A stretch of DNA of 64,000 nucleotides from Streptomyces agglomeratus (lineage in GTDB: Bacteria > Actinomycetota > Actinomycetes > Streptomycetales > Streptomycetaceae). The stretch lies in assembly GCF_001746415.1 (NCBI RefSeq), contig NZ_MEHJ01000001.1:6454501-6518500 (forward strand), written 5' to 3'. Below, piece after piece: positions 49,400 through 61,525 of the stretch. The position numbers and the translations under genes are program-made. How positions within the stretch are numbered: position 1 is the first letter of the stretch; each line of letters opens with the position of its first letter. The notes under the pieces were generated by a model. That model worked only from the letters and a program-made list of their open reading frames with translations. It ran no database searches and was not told the origin of the DNA.

Positions 49400-51147
49400 A
49401 TGACTGAGTATGGCCGGGGCGCAGGCCGCGAACCGTGGCATCCCGAAGACCCGTTGTACGGGGACCAGGGATGGGCAGGGCAGCAGGCCGTACAGGGCCA
49501 GGGTCCGTACGGAGGCCAGCCGCAGCACTACCAGCAGGAGCCGCAGCACTCGCAGCCGCAGCAGCCGTACTACGACGGCGGGCAGCATCAGCAACCGCAG
49601 CAACCGCAGCAACCGCAGCAACCGCAGCAACCGCAGCAACCGCAGCAGCCCGGGCACCCGGGCCGGCCGCAGCCCTACAACGACCAGCAGCAGTACGGTC
49701 AGGGGCACAACGGCGGCTGGGACACGGGCGCTCACCAGCAGCAGGAGCCCGTGCCGTACGGCATGAGCCCGGGGGCCGACCCGTACGCCGCTCAGCAGCC
49801 CGCCTACGGCGGCGAAGGCCCCGACTACTACGCCGCCCCCGAGGCGTACCCCCGCCGCAGCCCCCGAACCAGCGCCGCGCCGCCCCCGAGCCGGACCGGG
49901 CCCCCGAATGGGAGCCCGAGACCGAGGCCGAGGAGCAGCACCCCTTCTTCACGGGCGCCGACGACCACGACGACGACGCCTACGACGACGATCCGCGCGA
50001 GTCGCGGGGCGGCCGGGGCGGTCGTGGCGGAGACCGCCGCGGCGGGAAGACGAAGAAGAAGAAAAGCCGCAACGGTACGGCGTGCCTCTTCGTCACCGTG
50101 GTCCTGGTCGGCGGCATCGGCGGCGTCGGCTACTTCGGATACCAGTTCTACCAGGACCAGTTCGGCGCCCCGGAGGACTTTACGGGCAGCGGCACCGGTT
50201 CCGTCGAGGTCGAGGTCCCCAAGGGCGCGGGGCTGGGGCAGATCGGCAGCATCCTCGCCCGCAAGGGAGTGGTCAAGAGCTCGGGCGCCTTCGTCTCGGC
50301 GGCGACGGCGAACCCGAAGAGCCAGGGAATTCAGCCCGGCGTCTACCCGATGAAGAAGGAGATGTCGGGCAAGGCGGCCGTCGATCTGATGATCAACCCG
50401 TCGAACCTGAACGCCCTCATTATCAGGGAGGGCCAACGGAATGTCGCGATCTACGAGGAGATCGACAAGAAGCTGAAGCTCGACGCCGGTACCACGGAGG
50501 ACGTGGCCGAGAAGGAGTTCAAGGACCTCGGTCTGCCCGAATGGGCCAACGACGACCCCGACATCAAGGACCCGCTGGAAGGCTTCCTCTACCCGTCGCG
50601 TTACGACATCGGCGGAAAGTCGACGCCCAAGTCGATGCTGAAGGAAATGGTCACTCGGGCTGCGGCGAAATACGAGGCGGCAAATGTCGAGGCCGAGGCC
50701 ACGAGGCTTGGGCTCAATTCGCCGATGGATCTGATCACGGTGGCGAGCCTCGTCCAGGTCGAAGGCAAGTACAAGCACGACTTCGACAAGGTCTCCAGGG
50801 TCGTCTACAACCGGCTCAAGCCCAACAACACCGAGACGGTGGGGCGGCTCGAGTTCGACTCTACGATCAACTACATCAAGGCCGAGAGCAGGCTCGACAT
50901 CGGGGCCGTCGACGATCTGCGGCAGCTCAGGGACCCGTACAACACGTACGACATCAAGGGCCTGCCGCCGGGCGCCATCAGCAACCCGGGCGCTGAGGCG
51001 CTGAATTCAGCGATCAACCCGAAGCCCGGTCCCTGGTACTACTTCGTATCGGTCACGGCGGACAAGACTCTCTTCGCGGTGACCAACGCCGAGCATGAGA
51101 AGAACCGGCAGCAGTACGAGGACGAGCTGGAGAACTCAGGACAGTGA
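49400..51147 (+). CDS. mltG: Endolytic murein transglycosylase MltG, frameshifted as written
   Basis: MltG trims nascent glycan strands at the membrane. Two frames are needed to read the whole gene. The N-terminal Gln/Pro/Tyr-rich cytoplasmic part begins ATG at 49400 (MTEYGRGAGREPWHPEDPLYG) and runs to about 49850. From there the next frame continues with NQRRAAPEPDRAPEWEPE, an acidic stretch, a membrane helix (ACLFVTVVLVGGIGGVGYFGY) and the YceG domain (ITVASLVQVEGKY with the catalytic Glu, then YNTYDIKGLPPGAISNPG). The C run at 49849-49853 appears to lack one C. The stop overlaps aroE (GTGA). Confidence 0.88.
49592..49645 (+). repeat. Six tandem 9-bp repeats (CAACCGCAG) encoding Gln-Pro-Gln
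   Basis: Six identical, uninterrupted copies of CAACCGCAG lie within the disordered cytoplasmic part of mltG. Perfect identity suggests recent slippage and likely length variation between strains. Confidence 0.92.
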
Positions 51148-51971
51148 GCACAACCCGACGCGCGGCCGTCCTCGGCTCGCCCATCGCGCACTCCCTCTCA
51201 CCGGTGCTCCACCGCGCCGCGTACGAGGCACTCGGGCTCGACAGCTGGTCGTACGACCGCTTCGAAGTGGACGAGGCCGGGCTCCCGCCCTTCTTCGCGG
51301 AGCTCGACCCGTCCTGGGCCGGTCTGTCGCTGACCATGCCGCTCAAGCGGGCCGTCATCCCGCTGCTCGACGAGATCAGCGACACGGCGGCCTCCGTCGA
51401 GGCGGTCAACACCGTCGTCTTCACCGAGGACGGCCGCCGCGTCGGCGACAACACCGACATCCCCGGAATGATCGCCGCCCTGCACGAGCGCGGCATCGAG
51501 AGAGTCGACTCCGCCGCGATCCTCGGCGCCGGAGCGACCGCCTCCTCCGCGCTCGCCGCGCTCTCCCGCTTGTGTACGGGCCCGGTCACCGCGTACGTCC
51601 GCAGCTCCGCCCGCGCCGACGAGATGAAGCAGTGGGGCGAACGGCTCGGAGTCGACGTACGCGTGGCCCACTGGGCGGCGGCGGAGCGGGCGTTCGACGC
51701 GCCGCTCGTCGTCGCCACCACCCCGGCCGGCACCACGGACGCCCTCGCCCAAGCGGTGCCGGAACGCCCCGGAACGCTGTTCGACGTGCTGTACGACCCG
51801 TGGCCCACCGCGCTCGCCGCCGCCTGGTCCGCGCGCGGCGGCTCGGTCGTCGGCGGCCTCGACCTGCTGGTGCACCAGGCCGCACTCCAGGTGGAGCGGA
51901 TGACGGGCTGCGCCGCCGCGCCGCTCGCCGTCATGCGGGCCGCCGGTGAGAGCGCCCTCGCCGGCCCGTAG
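51144..51971 (+). CDS. aroE: Shikimate dehydrogenase
   Basis: A 275-aa NADP-dependent enzyme reducing 3-dehydroshikimate. It has the substrate site AAVLGSPIAHSLSPVLHRAAY, the catalytic Lys/Asp pair in SLTMPLKRAVIP and DNTDIPGM, and the nucleotide loop LGAGATASSAL. The GTG at 51144 overlaps the mltG stop by 4 bp. It heads the aroE-aroC-aroK-aroB-aroQ set. Confidence 0.94.
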   Translation: MSTTRRAAVLGSPIAHSLSPVLHRAAYEALGLDSWSYDRFEVDEAGLPPFFAELDPSWAGLSLTMPLKRAVIPLLDEISDTAASVEAVNTVVFTEDGRRVGDNTDIPGMIAALHERGIERVDSAAILGAGATASSALAALSRLCTGPVTAYVRSSARADEMKQWGERLGVDVRVAHWAAAERAFDAPLVVATTPAGTTDALAQAVPERPGTLFDVLYDPWPTALAAAWSARGGSVVGGLDLLVHQAALQVERMTGCAAAPLAVMRAAGESALAGP

Positions 51972-52015
51972 GATCCGCGGAGAACCGCAGGTCACAGGGC
52001 GAGGAGAGCGCGATC

Positions 52016-52204
52016 ATGAACACGGTGGCAGAGCAGCACCTGGCAGCGCCCGACGTGCTCAAACTGGCGCTGTACCTCCTGCCGGAGTGGTTGCGGATCA
52101 CCCTCGGAGCGCTCGTGCTCGGCCTGCTCCTGTGGGACGGCGTACGCAGGCTGAGGCGCCTGGTGACCGGGCGCCGGATCCGGTCGGAGCGTCCCGCGGA
52201 GTGA
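52016..52204 (+). CDS. Small membrane protein between aroE and aroC (62 aa)
   Basis: A 62-aa open frame with GGCGAGGAG upstream of the ATG. It has an amphipathic start, one hydrophobic segment (LRITLGALVLGLLLWDGV) and a basic tail (RRLRRLVTGRRIRSERPAE). It is in the operon direction and spacing. Function unknown. Confidence 0.65.
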   Translation: MNTVAEQHLAAPDVLKLALYLLPEWLRITLGALVLGLLLWDGVRRLRRLVTGRRIRSERPAE

Positions 52205-52332
52205 GCGCGCCGTCCGTCTGATGGACCTGCGGCTTGGTCGGGCGCCCGGTCGTGGGAGGATCGGGGTGGCGGGCCAGGGCCGCGCACCCGGTCGCGCCGT
52301 CGCAGTTCCAGGCGCGAGCATGAGGAGCACCG

Positions 52333-55575
<3,243 letters not shown>

Positions 55576-55588
55576 CCGGGCACTCTGG

Positions 55589-55628
55589 ACCTGCCCCCGC
55601 CGTTCACAGTAGAACGGCGGGGGCAGGT
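55589..55628 (+). terminator. Terminator of the aro operon
   Basis: A 17-bp perfect stem (55589-55605 with 55612-55628) has an ACAGTA loop, 13 bp after the aroQ stop. Confidence 0.85.
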
Positions 55629-55695
55629 ACCTTTCGGTAGGCCCGGGCCGTCCTGGCCGAGCAAGAGTCGCCTGTACGAGACGGAGTGGCACCGG

Positions 55696-56577
55696 ATGCA
55701 GCACGCAGTGGGGGCTCCGCTGCCACCACCTCAGAGGCCCGCCGCGGGGTGGACGCACGGCGCCCCGCACCCCTCCTCCCATCCCGCCGGACCGCACGCC
55801 GGGCCGCCGGCCGGGCCCCCGCGCCGCAGGGCCCCCCGCACCCGCCGCAGGCCCCGGCGCCGCCTCCGGGCACGCGCAGGCGCCCGGCTGGAGCGGACAG
55901 CCCCGCAGCACGCCCAGCGGCCGCCGTCCCGCGAGACCACCGGGCACATCCAGCTGCCGCCCGGCGGCCCGGTCCCCGTTCCCGCGCCGCCGCCGGCGGC
56001 CGCGCCCACGGACACCGGGAGTACGACGCTGGCGGTGCTGCTCATCGGCCCCGCGGGCGCGGGCAAGACCACCGTCGCGAAGCACTGGGCGCGGCACCGC
56101 CGGGTGCCGACGGCGCACATCAGCCTCGACGACGTACGCGAATGGGTGTGCTCGGGGTTCGCCGACCCGCAGTCCGGCTGGAACGAGCAGTCCGAGGCCC
56201 AGTACCGCCTGGCCCGCCGCACCTGCGGCTTCGCCGCCCGCAACTTCCTGGCCAACGGGATCTCCTGCATCGTCGACGACGCGGTCTTCCCGGACCGCCC
56301 CGTCGTCGGGCTCGGCGGCTGGAAGCGTCATGTGGGACCGGGCCTGCTGCCGGTGGTGATCCTTCCCGGGCTGGAGATCGTCCTGGAGCGCAACGCCCAG
56401 CGCAGCGGCAACCGGCGGCTGTCGGACGAGGAAGTGGCGCGGATCCACGGCCGGATGGCGGGCTGGTACGGCTCGGGGCTGCCCATCATCGACAACTCGC
56501 AGTACGACGTGCCGACCACGGCCCGGGTGCTGGACGAGGTGCTGGCCCGCTCCATAGCCAGCCCGCCCGCCTGGTAG
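55696..56577 (+). CDS. P-loop kinase-like ATPase with disordered N-terminus
   Basis: A 293-aa protein. The C-terminal 190 residues form a zeta-toxin/kinase-like P-loop domain. Walker A is LIGPAGAGKTTVAKHW near residue 118, then SLDDVREWVCSGFADPQ, CIVDDAVFPDRPV, and IIDNSQYDVPTTARVL at the end. The Asp pair after the P-loop suggests phosphate transfer to a small molecule; the substrate is unknown. The first 105 residues are Pro/His/Arg-rich, and part of them (about residues 40-75) is strikingly Arg-rich with rare AGG codons, as if read out of frame. It follows the aro terminator. Confidence 0.78.
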   Translation: MQHAVGAPLPPPQRPAAGWTHGAPHPSSHPAGPHAGPPAGPPRRRAPRTRRRPRRRLRARAGARLERTAPQHAQRPPSRETTGHIQLPPGGPVPVPAPPPAAAPTDTGSTTLAVLLIGPAGAGKTTVAKHWARHRRVPTAHISLDDVREWVCSGFADPQSGWNEQSEAQYRLARRTCGFAARNFLANGISCIVDDAVFPDRPVVGLGGWKRHVGPGLLPVVILPGLEIVLERNAQRSGNRRLSDEEVARIHGRMAGWYGSGLPIIDNSQYDVPTTARVLDEVLARSIASPPAW

Positions 56578-56623
56578 CGCGCCGCACGGCCGGGCCACCG
56601 GGCGGACCGGACGGACGCCGCCC

Positions 56624-56692
56624 CATGGCCGGGCCGCTCTCCCATGGCCGGGCCGCCCCCACGGTCGGGCCGCCCCCACGGTCGGACGCGCT
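56624..56692 (+). repeat. Tandem 17-19 bp GC-rich repeats
   Basis: Four imperfect units of the type A(T/C)GG(C/T)CGGGCCGCCCCC lie in the 154-bp gap before the M24-like gene. A further partial unit may lie near 56585. There is no coding or promoter signal. Confidence 0.6.
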
Positions 56693-56731
56693 GAACCGGC
56701 CGGACGGCGGACACACTCGTACGCTCAAGAC

Positions 56732-57838
56732 ATGTCAGAGCTGTATGCGGTCCGCCGTGGACGGCTGCGCGACCGGTGCGCCGCCGCCGGCAGCGCCGCC
56801 GCACTGGTCTCCCGTCCCGCCAACGTCCGCTATCTCGCGGGCGGGGCGCCGCCCGGGGCCGTGCTCCTGCTCGGTCCTGACGAGGACGTACTGATCTGCC
56901 CCGGCACGACGGCCGTCGACCCCGCCGACGGCCGTCCCGACGAACAGCTGCGGATCACCGTCCTGCCGGCGCCCGGCGGCGACGCCGTCGTCGCGGCGGC
57001 GGGCACGGCCGCGGCGTCCGGCGCGGAGTCGCTCGCCGTCGAGGAGAACCACCTGACCGTCGCCCGGCACCGGGCGCTCGGCTCGGTCGCACCGGGGCTG
57101 CGCCTGGGCGACCTCGCGGGCGCCGTCGAACAGCTGCGCATCGTCAAGGACGAGGAAGAGATCGCCTCGCTGCGGATCGCGGCCGAGATCACCGACCAGG
57201 CCCTCGGTGAACTGCTCGAATCGATCCTGGTCGGCCGCACCGAGCGGCACCTGGCGCTGGAACTGGAGCGCCGCCTGGTCGACCACGGCGCCGACGGCGC
57301 CGCTTTCGCCACCTCGGTCGCCACGGGGCCCAACGCGGGTCTGGGGCGGCACCGGCCGTCGGACCGGCGGGTCGAGGAGGGTGATTTTCTCTCGGTCTGC
57401 CTCGGCGCGAACTACCGCGGTTACCGCTGTGAGATCGGCCGTACATTCGTCATCGGGACGACGCCCGCCGACTGGCAGATCGAGCTGTACGACGTCGTAT
57501 TCGCCGCTCAGAGGGCGGGCCGGGAGGCGCTCGCACCGGGAGCGGAGTGCCGTGACGTCGACCGCGCGGCACGCCACCCGCTGGCCGCCGCGGGCCACGG
57601 AGAGGCGCTCGCGCCGCGGACCGGGCACGGGGTCGGGCTCGAAATCGAGGAGGACCCGCAGCTGGCACCTGCGGCCATGGGTAAACTGGACGCTTGTGTG
57701 CCGGTCACCGTCGGACCGGGGGTCCACCTCCCGGGCCGGGGCGGTGTCCGGATCGATGACACGCTCGTCGTGCGCCCCGAGGCGGACGGCGGACCCGAGC
57801 TACTCACCATCACGACCAAGGAGCTGCTCGCGCTGTAG
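56732..57838 (+). CDS. M24 (aminopeptidase P-like) family protein with altered metal ligands
   Basis: A 368-aa pita-bread-fold protein in the usual place before efp. An N-terminal creatinase-like domain precedes the M24 domain. The active-site frame is recognisable: a conserved His in LGRHRPS and His299 in TGHGVGLEI. However, the five usual metal ligands read C223, E234, H299, G328 and D342 rather than Asp, Asp, His, Glu and Glu ([36 protein letters not shown]). Peptidase activity is therefore doubtful, and it may be a binding or regulatory pseudo-enzyme. Start ATG at 56732. Confidence 0.82.
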   Translation: MSELYAVRRGRLRDRCAAAGSAAALVSRPANVRYLAGGAPPGAVLLLGPDEDVLICPGTTAVDPADGRPDEQLRITVLPAPGGDAVVAAAGTAAASGAESLAVEENHLTVARHRALGSVAPGLRLGDLAGAVEQLRIVKDEEEIASLRIAAEITDQALGELLESILVGRTERHLALELERRLVDHGADGAAFATSVATGPNAGLGRHRPSDRRVEEGDFLSVCLGANYRGYRCEIGRTFVIGTTPADWQIELYDVVFAAQRAGREALAPGAECRDVDRAARHPLAAAGHGEALAPRTGHGVGLEIEEDPQLAPAAMGKLDACVPVTVGPGVHLPGRGGVRIDDTLVVRPEADGGPELLTITTKELLAL

Positions 57839-57900
57839 CACCTGAGCCGCAGCCAGCACCCTGGGTCCCACCAGCCTTCAGTCCAGGAGATTCCGCAACC

Positions 57901-58467
57901 GTGGCTTCCACGAACGACCTCAAGAACGGCATGGTGCTCAAGCTCGACGGGGGCCAGCTCTGGTCCGTCGTCGAGTTCCAGCACGTCAAGCCCGGCAAGG
58001 GCCCTGCCTTCGTGCGCACCAAGCTCAAGAACGTGCTCTCCGGCAAGGTCGTCGACAAGACCTTCAACGCCGGCGTGAAGGTCGAGACGGCCACCATTGA
58101 CCGACGCGACATGCAGTTCTCGTACATGGACGGCGAGTACTTCGTCTTCATGGACATGGACACGTACGACCAGCTCATGGTCGACCGCAAGTCCGTCGGC
58201 GACGCCGCCAACTTCCTGATCGAGGGCTTTACCGCCTCCGTCGCCCAGCACGAGGGCGAGGTGCTCTACGTCGAGCTCCCGGCCGCCGTCGAGCTGACCG
58301 TCCAGCACACGGACCCGGGCGTCCAGGGCGACCGCTCCACCGGCGGCACCAAGCCCGCCACGCTGGAGACCGGCCACGAGATCCAGGTCCCGCTCTTCAT
58401 CACCACCGGTGAGAAGATCAAGGTCGACACCCGCACGAGCGATTACCTCGGCCGGGTGAACAGCTAA
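57901..58467 (+). CDS. efp: Translation elongation factor P
   Basis: A 188-aa EF-P that rescues ribosomes stalled at polyproline. It has an N-terminal KOW-like domain ([20 protein letters not shown]), the tip loop [15 protein letters not shown] (with lysine at the usual modification position), and two OB domains ending SDYLGRV. GTG start at 57901. nusB follows after 2 bp, so the two are co-transcribed. Confidence 0.96.
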   Translation: MASTNDLKNGMVLKLDGGQLWSVVEFQHVKPGKGPAFVRTKLKNVLSGKVVDKTFNAGVKVETATIDRRDMQFSYMDGEYFVFMDMDTYDQLMVDRKSVGDAANFLIEGFTASVAQHEGEVLYVELPAAVELTVQHTDPGVQGDRSTGGTKPATLETGHEIQVPLFITTGEKIKVDTRTSDYLGRVNS

Positions 58468-58469
58468 CC

Positions 58470-58898
58470 GTGGCTGCCCGGAACACGGCGCGCAAGCGCG
58501 CCTTCCAGATCCTCTTCGAGGCCGACCAGCGCGGTGAGTCCGTGCAGACGGTCCTCGCGGACTGGATGCGGCACGCCAGGACCGACACCCGTCAGCCGCC
58601 GGTCAGCGAGTACACGATGCAGCTCGTCGAGGGGTACGCGCAGTACGCGGACCGCATCGAGGACCTCATGGCCACGTACGCGGTCGACTGGGAGATCGAC
58701 AGGATGCCGGTCGTCGACCGGAACATCCTGCGGCTCGGCACGTACGAGCTGGTGTGGATGGACGAGACGCCCGACGCGGTGGTGATCGACGAGGCGGTGC
58801 AACTCGCCAAGGAGTTCTCCACCGACGACTCACCGTCCTTCGTGAACGGCCTCCTGGGCCGTTTCAAGGACCTCAAGCCGAATCTGCGGCGCGAATAG
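58470..58898 (+). CDS. nusB: Transcription antitermination factor NusB
   Basis: A 142-aa all-helical RNA-binding protein that, with NusE, supports rRNA antitermination. Signatures are RKRAFQILFEADQRG at the start, and later VDWEIDRMPVVDRNILRLGTYEL and DDSPSFVNGLLGR. GTG start 2 bp after efp. A hairpin follows. Confidence 0.95.
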   Translation: MAARNTARKRAFQILFEADQRGESVQTVLADWMRHARTDTRQPPVSEYTMQLVEGYAQYADRIEDLMATYAVDWEIDRMPVVDRNILRLGTYELVWMDETPDAVVIDEAVQLAKEFSTDDSPSFVNGLLGRFKDLKPNLRRE

Positions 58899-58922
58899 CG
58901 CCGGTTCGGCCGATGGACGGCT

Positions 58923-58966
58923 GAAAGGGCCCACAGCGCGCTTCACGGCGCACTGCGGGCCCTTTC
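58923..58966 (+). terminator. Terminator after nusB
   Basis: GAAAGGGCCC (58923-58932) pairs with GGGCCCTTTC (58957-58966), with an imperfect GC-rich inner stem. It sits 25 bp after the nusB stop. Confidence 0.7.
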
Positions 58967-59054
58967 GTCACGTCCGGGGGCGGAGCCGGGGAGGTCCGGC
59001 GGCCGGAAAGCGATGAAAAGCGCGGGAAATCGCGGGGGAACGCCGTGAACCCAC

Positions 59055-59106
59055 GGAAAAACGCCGGGGCCGGCGGAAGTGTGAAATCTTCCGCCGGCCC
59101 CGGCGT
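59055..59106 (-). terminator. Terminator of bldD
   Basis: On the minus strand an 18-bp perfect stem (59106-59089 with 59078-59061) is followed by a run of five T. It lies 35 bp after the bldD stop. Between it and the nusB terminator (58967-59054) I see nothing. Confidence 0.85.
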
Positions 59107-59140
59107 TACGTTTCTGCTGGCGTTGCCCGGACTGTCCGGA

Positions 59141-59641
59141 CTAGATGTCCTCGTGGGCGACGGCGCGGCGCGCGTCCGCGTCGAGCACACCCCAGCTGAT
59201 GAGCTGCTCGGTCAGGACCGAGGGCGACTGGTCGTAGATCACGGCCAGCGTGCGCAGGTCGTCCTGGCGGATCGACAGGACCTTGCCGTTGTAGTCGCCG
59301 CGCTGCGACTGGATCGTGGCGGCGTAACGCTGGAGCGGGCCGGCCTTCTCGGCCGGGACGTGGGCAAGACGCTCCAGGTCCAGACGGAGCTTCGGCGGCG
59401 GCTCGGCGGCGCCGCCGGGGGTCGTACCCGGCAGGAGCTCCTGCACCGGGACGCCGTAGAAGTCCGCCAGCTCGGCGAGGCGCTGTACGGTCACGGCGCG
59501 GTCGCCGCGCTCGTACGAGCCGACCACGACGGCCTTCCAGCGGCCCTGGGACTTCTCCTCGACACCGTGAAGAGAAAGGCCCTGCTGGGTGCGGATGGCG
59601 CGGAGCTTGGCCCCGAGCTGTTTTGCGTATTCGCTGGACAT
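59141..59641 (-). CDS. bldD: Master developmental repressor BldD
   Basis: A 166-aa regulator that represses sporulation genes during vegetative growth. An N-terminal helix-turn-helix of XRE type (KLRAIRTQQGLSLHGVEEKS, YERGDRAVTVQRLAELADFY) is joined to a C-terminal domain that binds cyclic di-GMP. The signature RGD-x8-RQDD is intact at residues 114-128 (R114, D116, R125, D128), so control by tetrameric c-di-GMP is expected. ATG at 59641. The promoter carries a BldD operator, consistent with known autoregulation. It is divergent from pyrR. Confidence 0.97.
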   Translation of the reverse strand: MSSEYAKQLGAKLRAIRTQQGLSLHGVEEKSQGRWKAVVVGSYERGDRAVTVQRLAELADFYGVPVQELLPGTTPGGAAEPPPKLRLDLERLAHVPAEKAGPLQRYAATIQSQRGDYNGKVLSIRQDDLRTLAVIYDQSPSVLTEQLISWGVLDADARRAVAHEDI

Positions 59642-59701
59642 ATGGCTCCCCGGACGCTTTGACGACGTGCGGCTCCGCCGCGCGGCTGGTAACTCACTGT
59701 G

Positions 59702-59731
59702 AGGTTACGCAGCGTTACTTGGGTGCGTCAA
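59702..59731 (-). promoter_or_regulatory. bldD promoter
   Basis: On the minus strand, TTGACG (59731-59726), an 18-bp spacer and TAACCT (59707-59702). The BldD operator covers the spacer and part of the -10 box. The predicted leader is about 55 nt. Confidence 0.65.
59704..59718. promoter_or_regulatory. BldD operator
   Basis: GTTACGCAGCGTTAC fits the BldD consensus nTnACnC(A/T)GnGTnAn at every fixed position. It overlaps the bldD promoter, as expected for autorepression. A nearby TCAC-T-GTGA inverted repeat (59694-59702) may be a second weaker contact. Confidence 0.85.
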
Positions 59732-59799
59732 GCCGAATGGGTCCAGACCACCTACGAGGGGGGTCCCGCAAGGGCTCTCGAATCCAGCTGGTACCGTGG

Positions 59800-59826
59800 T
59801 TGACGCAATTCCGACGTCCTTTAAGG

Positions 59827-59827
<1 letters not shown>
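59800..59827 (+). promoter_or_regulatory. Promoter-like sequence before pyrR
   Basis: TTGACG (59800-59805), a 16-bp spacer and TAAGGT (59822-59827). A start near 59834 would fall inside the PyrR-type hairpin, so either this is not the main promoter or the hairpin is not fully transcribed from it. Confidence 0.4.
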
Positions 59828-60438
<611 letters not shown>

Positions 60439-60536
60439 CGCATTCCCGTACGGACCCGGACACCCCGGGCCCGCGCACCGGTCTGCCCTCCTGCCCGCCT
60501 CCCCACACGCGCCCCTCACGAACCACGGAGCACCAG

Positions 60537-61523
60537 ATGAAGCGTCACCTCATCTCGGCCGCCGACCTCACCCGCGACGACGCCGTGCTGATCCTCGACA
60601 CCGCCGAGGAGATGGCCCGCGTCGCGGACCGGCCGATCAAGAAGCTGCCGACCCTGCGCGGCCGTACGGTCGTCAACCTCTTCTTCGAGGACTCGACCCG
60701 CACCCGCATCTCCTTCGAGGCCGCCGCCAAGCGCCTCTCCGCCGACGTCATCAACTTCTCCGCGAAGGGCTCGTCCGTCTCCAAGGGCGAGTCGCTGAAG
60801 GACACCGCGCTGACCCTGGAGGCGATGGGCGCCGACGCCGTCGTCATCCGCCACCACGCCTCCGGGGCCCCCTACCGCCTCGCGACCTCCGGCTGGATCG
60901 ACGGCGCGGTCGTCAACGCGGGCGACGGCACGCACGAGCACCCCACCCAGGCGCTGCTCGACGCCTTCACCATGCGCCGCCGGCTCGTCGGTCCCGACGC
61001 CGGAATAGGGCGTGACCTGGACGGACGCCGGATCACGATCGTCGGCGACGTACTGCACAGCCGCGTGGCGCGCTCCAACGTCCACCTGCTGCACACCCTC
61101 GGCGCCGAAGTGACCCTGGTGGCGCCGCCCACGCTGGTCCCGATCGGCGTCGAGCACTGGCCGTGCCAGGTCTCGTACAACCTCGACGAGGTGCTGCCGA
61201 AGTCCGACGCGGTGATGATGCTGCGTGTGCAGCGAGAGCGGATGACCGCCGCCTTCTTCCCGACCGAGCGCGAGTACTCGCGGCGCTACGGCCTGGACGG
61301 CGACCGGATGGCCCGGATGCCCGAGCACGCCATCGTCATGCACCCCGGCCCGATGAACCGCGGCATGGAGATCACGGCGCAGGTCGCGGACTCCGACCGC
61401 TGCACGGCCGTCGAGCAGGTCGCCAACGGCGTCTCCACCCGGATGGCCGTGCTGTACCTGCTTCTCGGCGGCAACGAGTCCGCCATCAGCCCCACCCCCG
61501 CACGTACCGAGGAGAACAAGTAG
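60537..61523 (+). CDS. pyrB: Aspartate carbamoyltransferase catalytic subunit
   Basis: A 328-aa enzyme joining carbamoyl phosphate and aspartate. The carbamoyl-phosphate loop [15 protein letters not shown] is near residue 52. It also has [13 protein letters not shown], the VIRHHASG segment, [16 protein letters not shown] and the final HPGPMNRG. No regulatory pyrI is present. Start ATG at 60537, 98 bp after pyrR; the pyrC start follows after 2 bp. Confidence 0.97.
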   Translation: MKRHLISAADLTRDDAVLILDTAEEMARVADRPIKKLPTLRGRTVVNLFFEDSTRTRISFEAAAKRLSADVINFSAKGSSVSKGESLKDTALTLEAMGADAVVIRHHASGAPYRLATSGWIDGAVVNAGDGTHEHPTQALLDAFTMRRRLVGPDAGIGRDLDGRRITIVGDVLHSRVARSNVHLLHTLGAEVTLVAPPTLVPIGVEHWPCQVSYNLDEVLPKSDAVMMLRVQRERMTAAFFPTEREYSRRYGLDGDRMARMPEHAIVMHPGPMNRGMEITAQVADSDRCTAVEQVANGVSTRMAVLYLLLGGNESAISPTPARTEENK

Positions 61524-61525
61524 CC

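Noticed and set aside
49592..49645. Regularly spaced short repeats that could suggest a CRISPR or iteron array
   Set aside because: The 9-bp units are contiguous, in frame and encode Gln-Pro-Gln within mltG; there are no spacers or cas genes.
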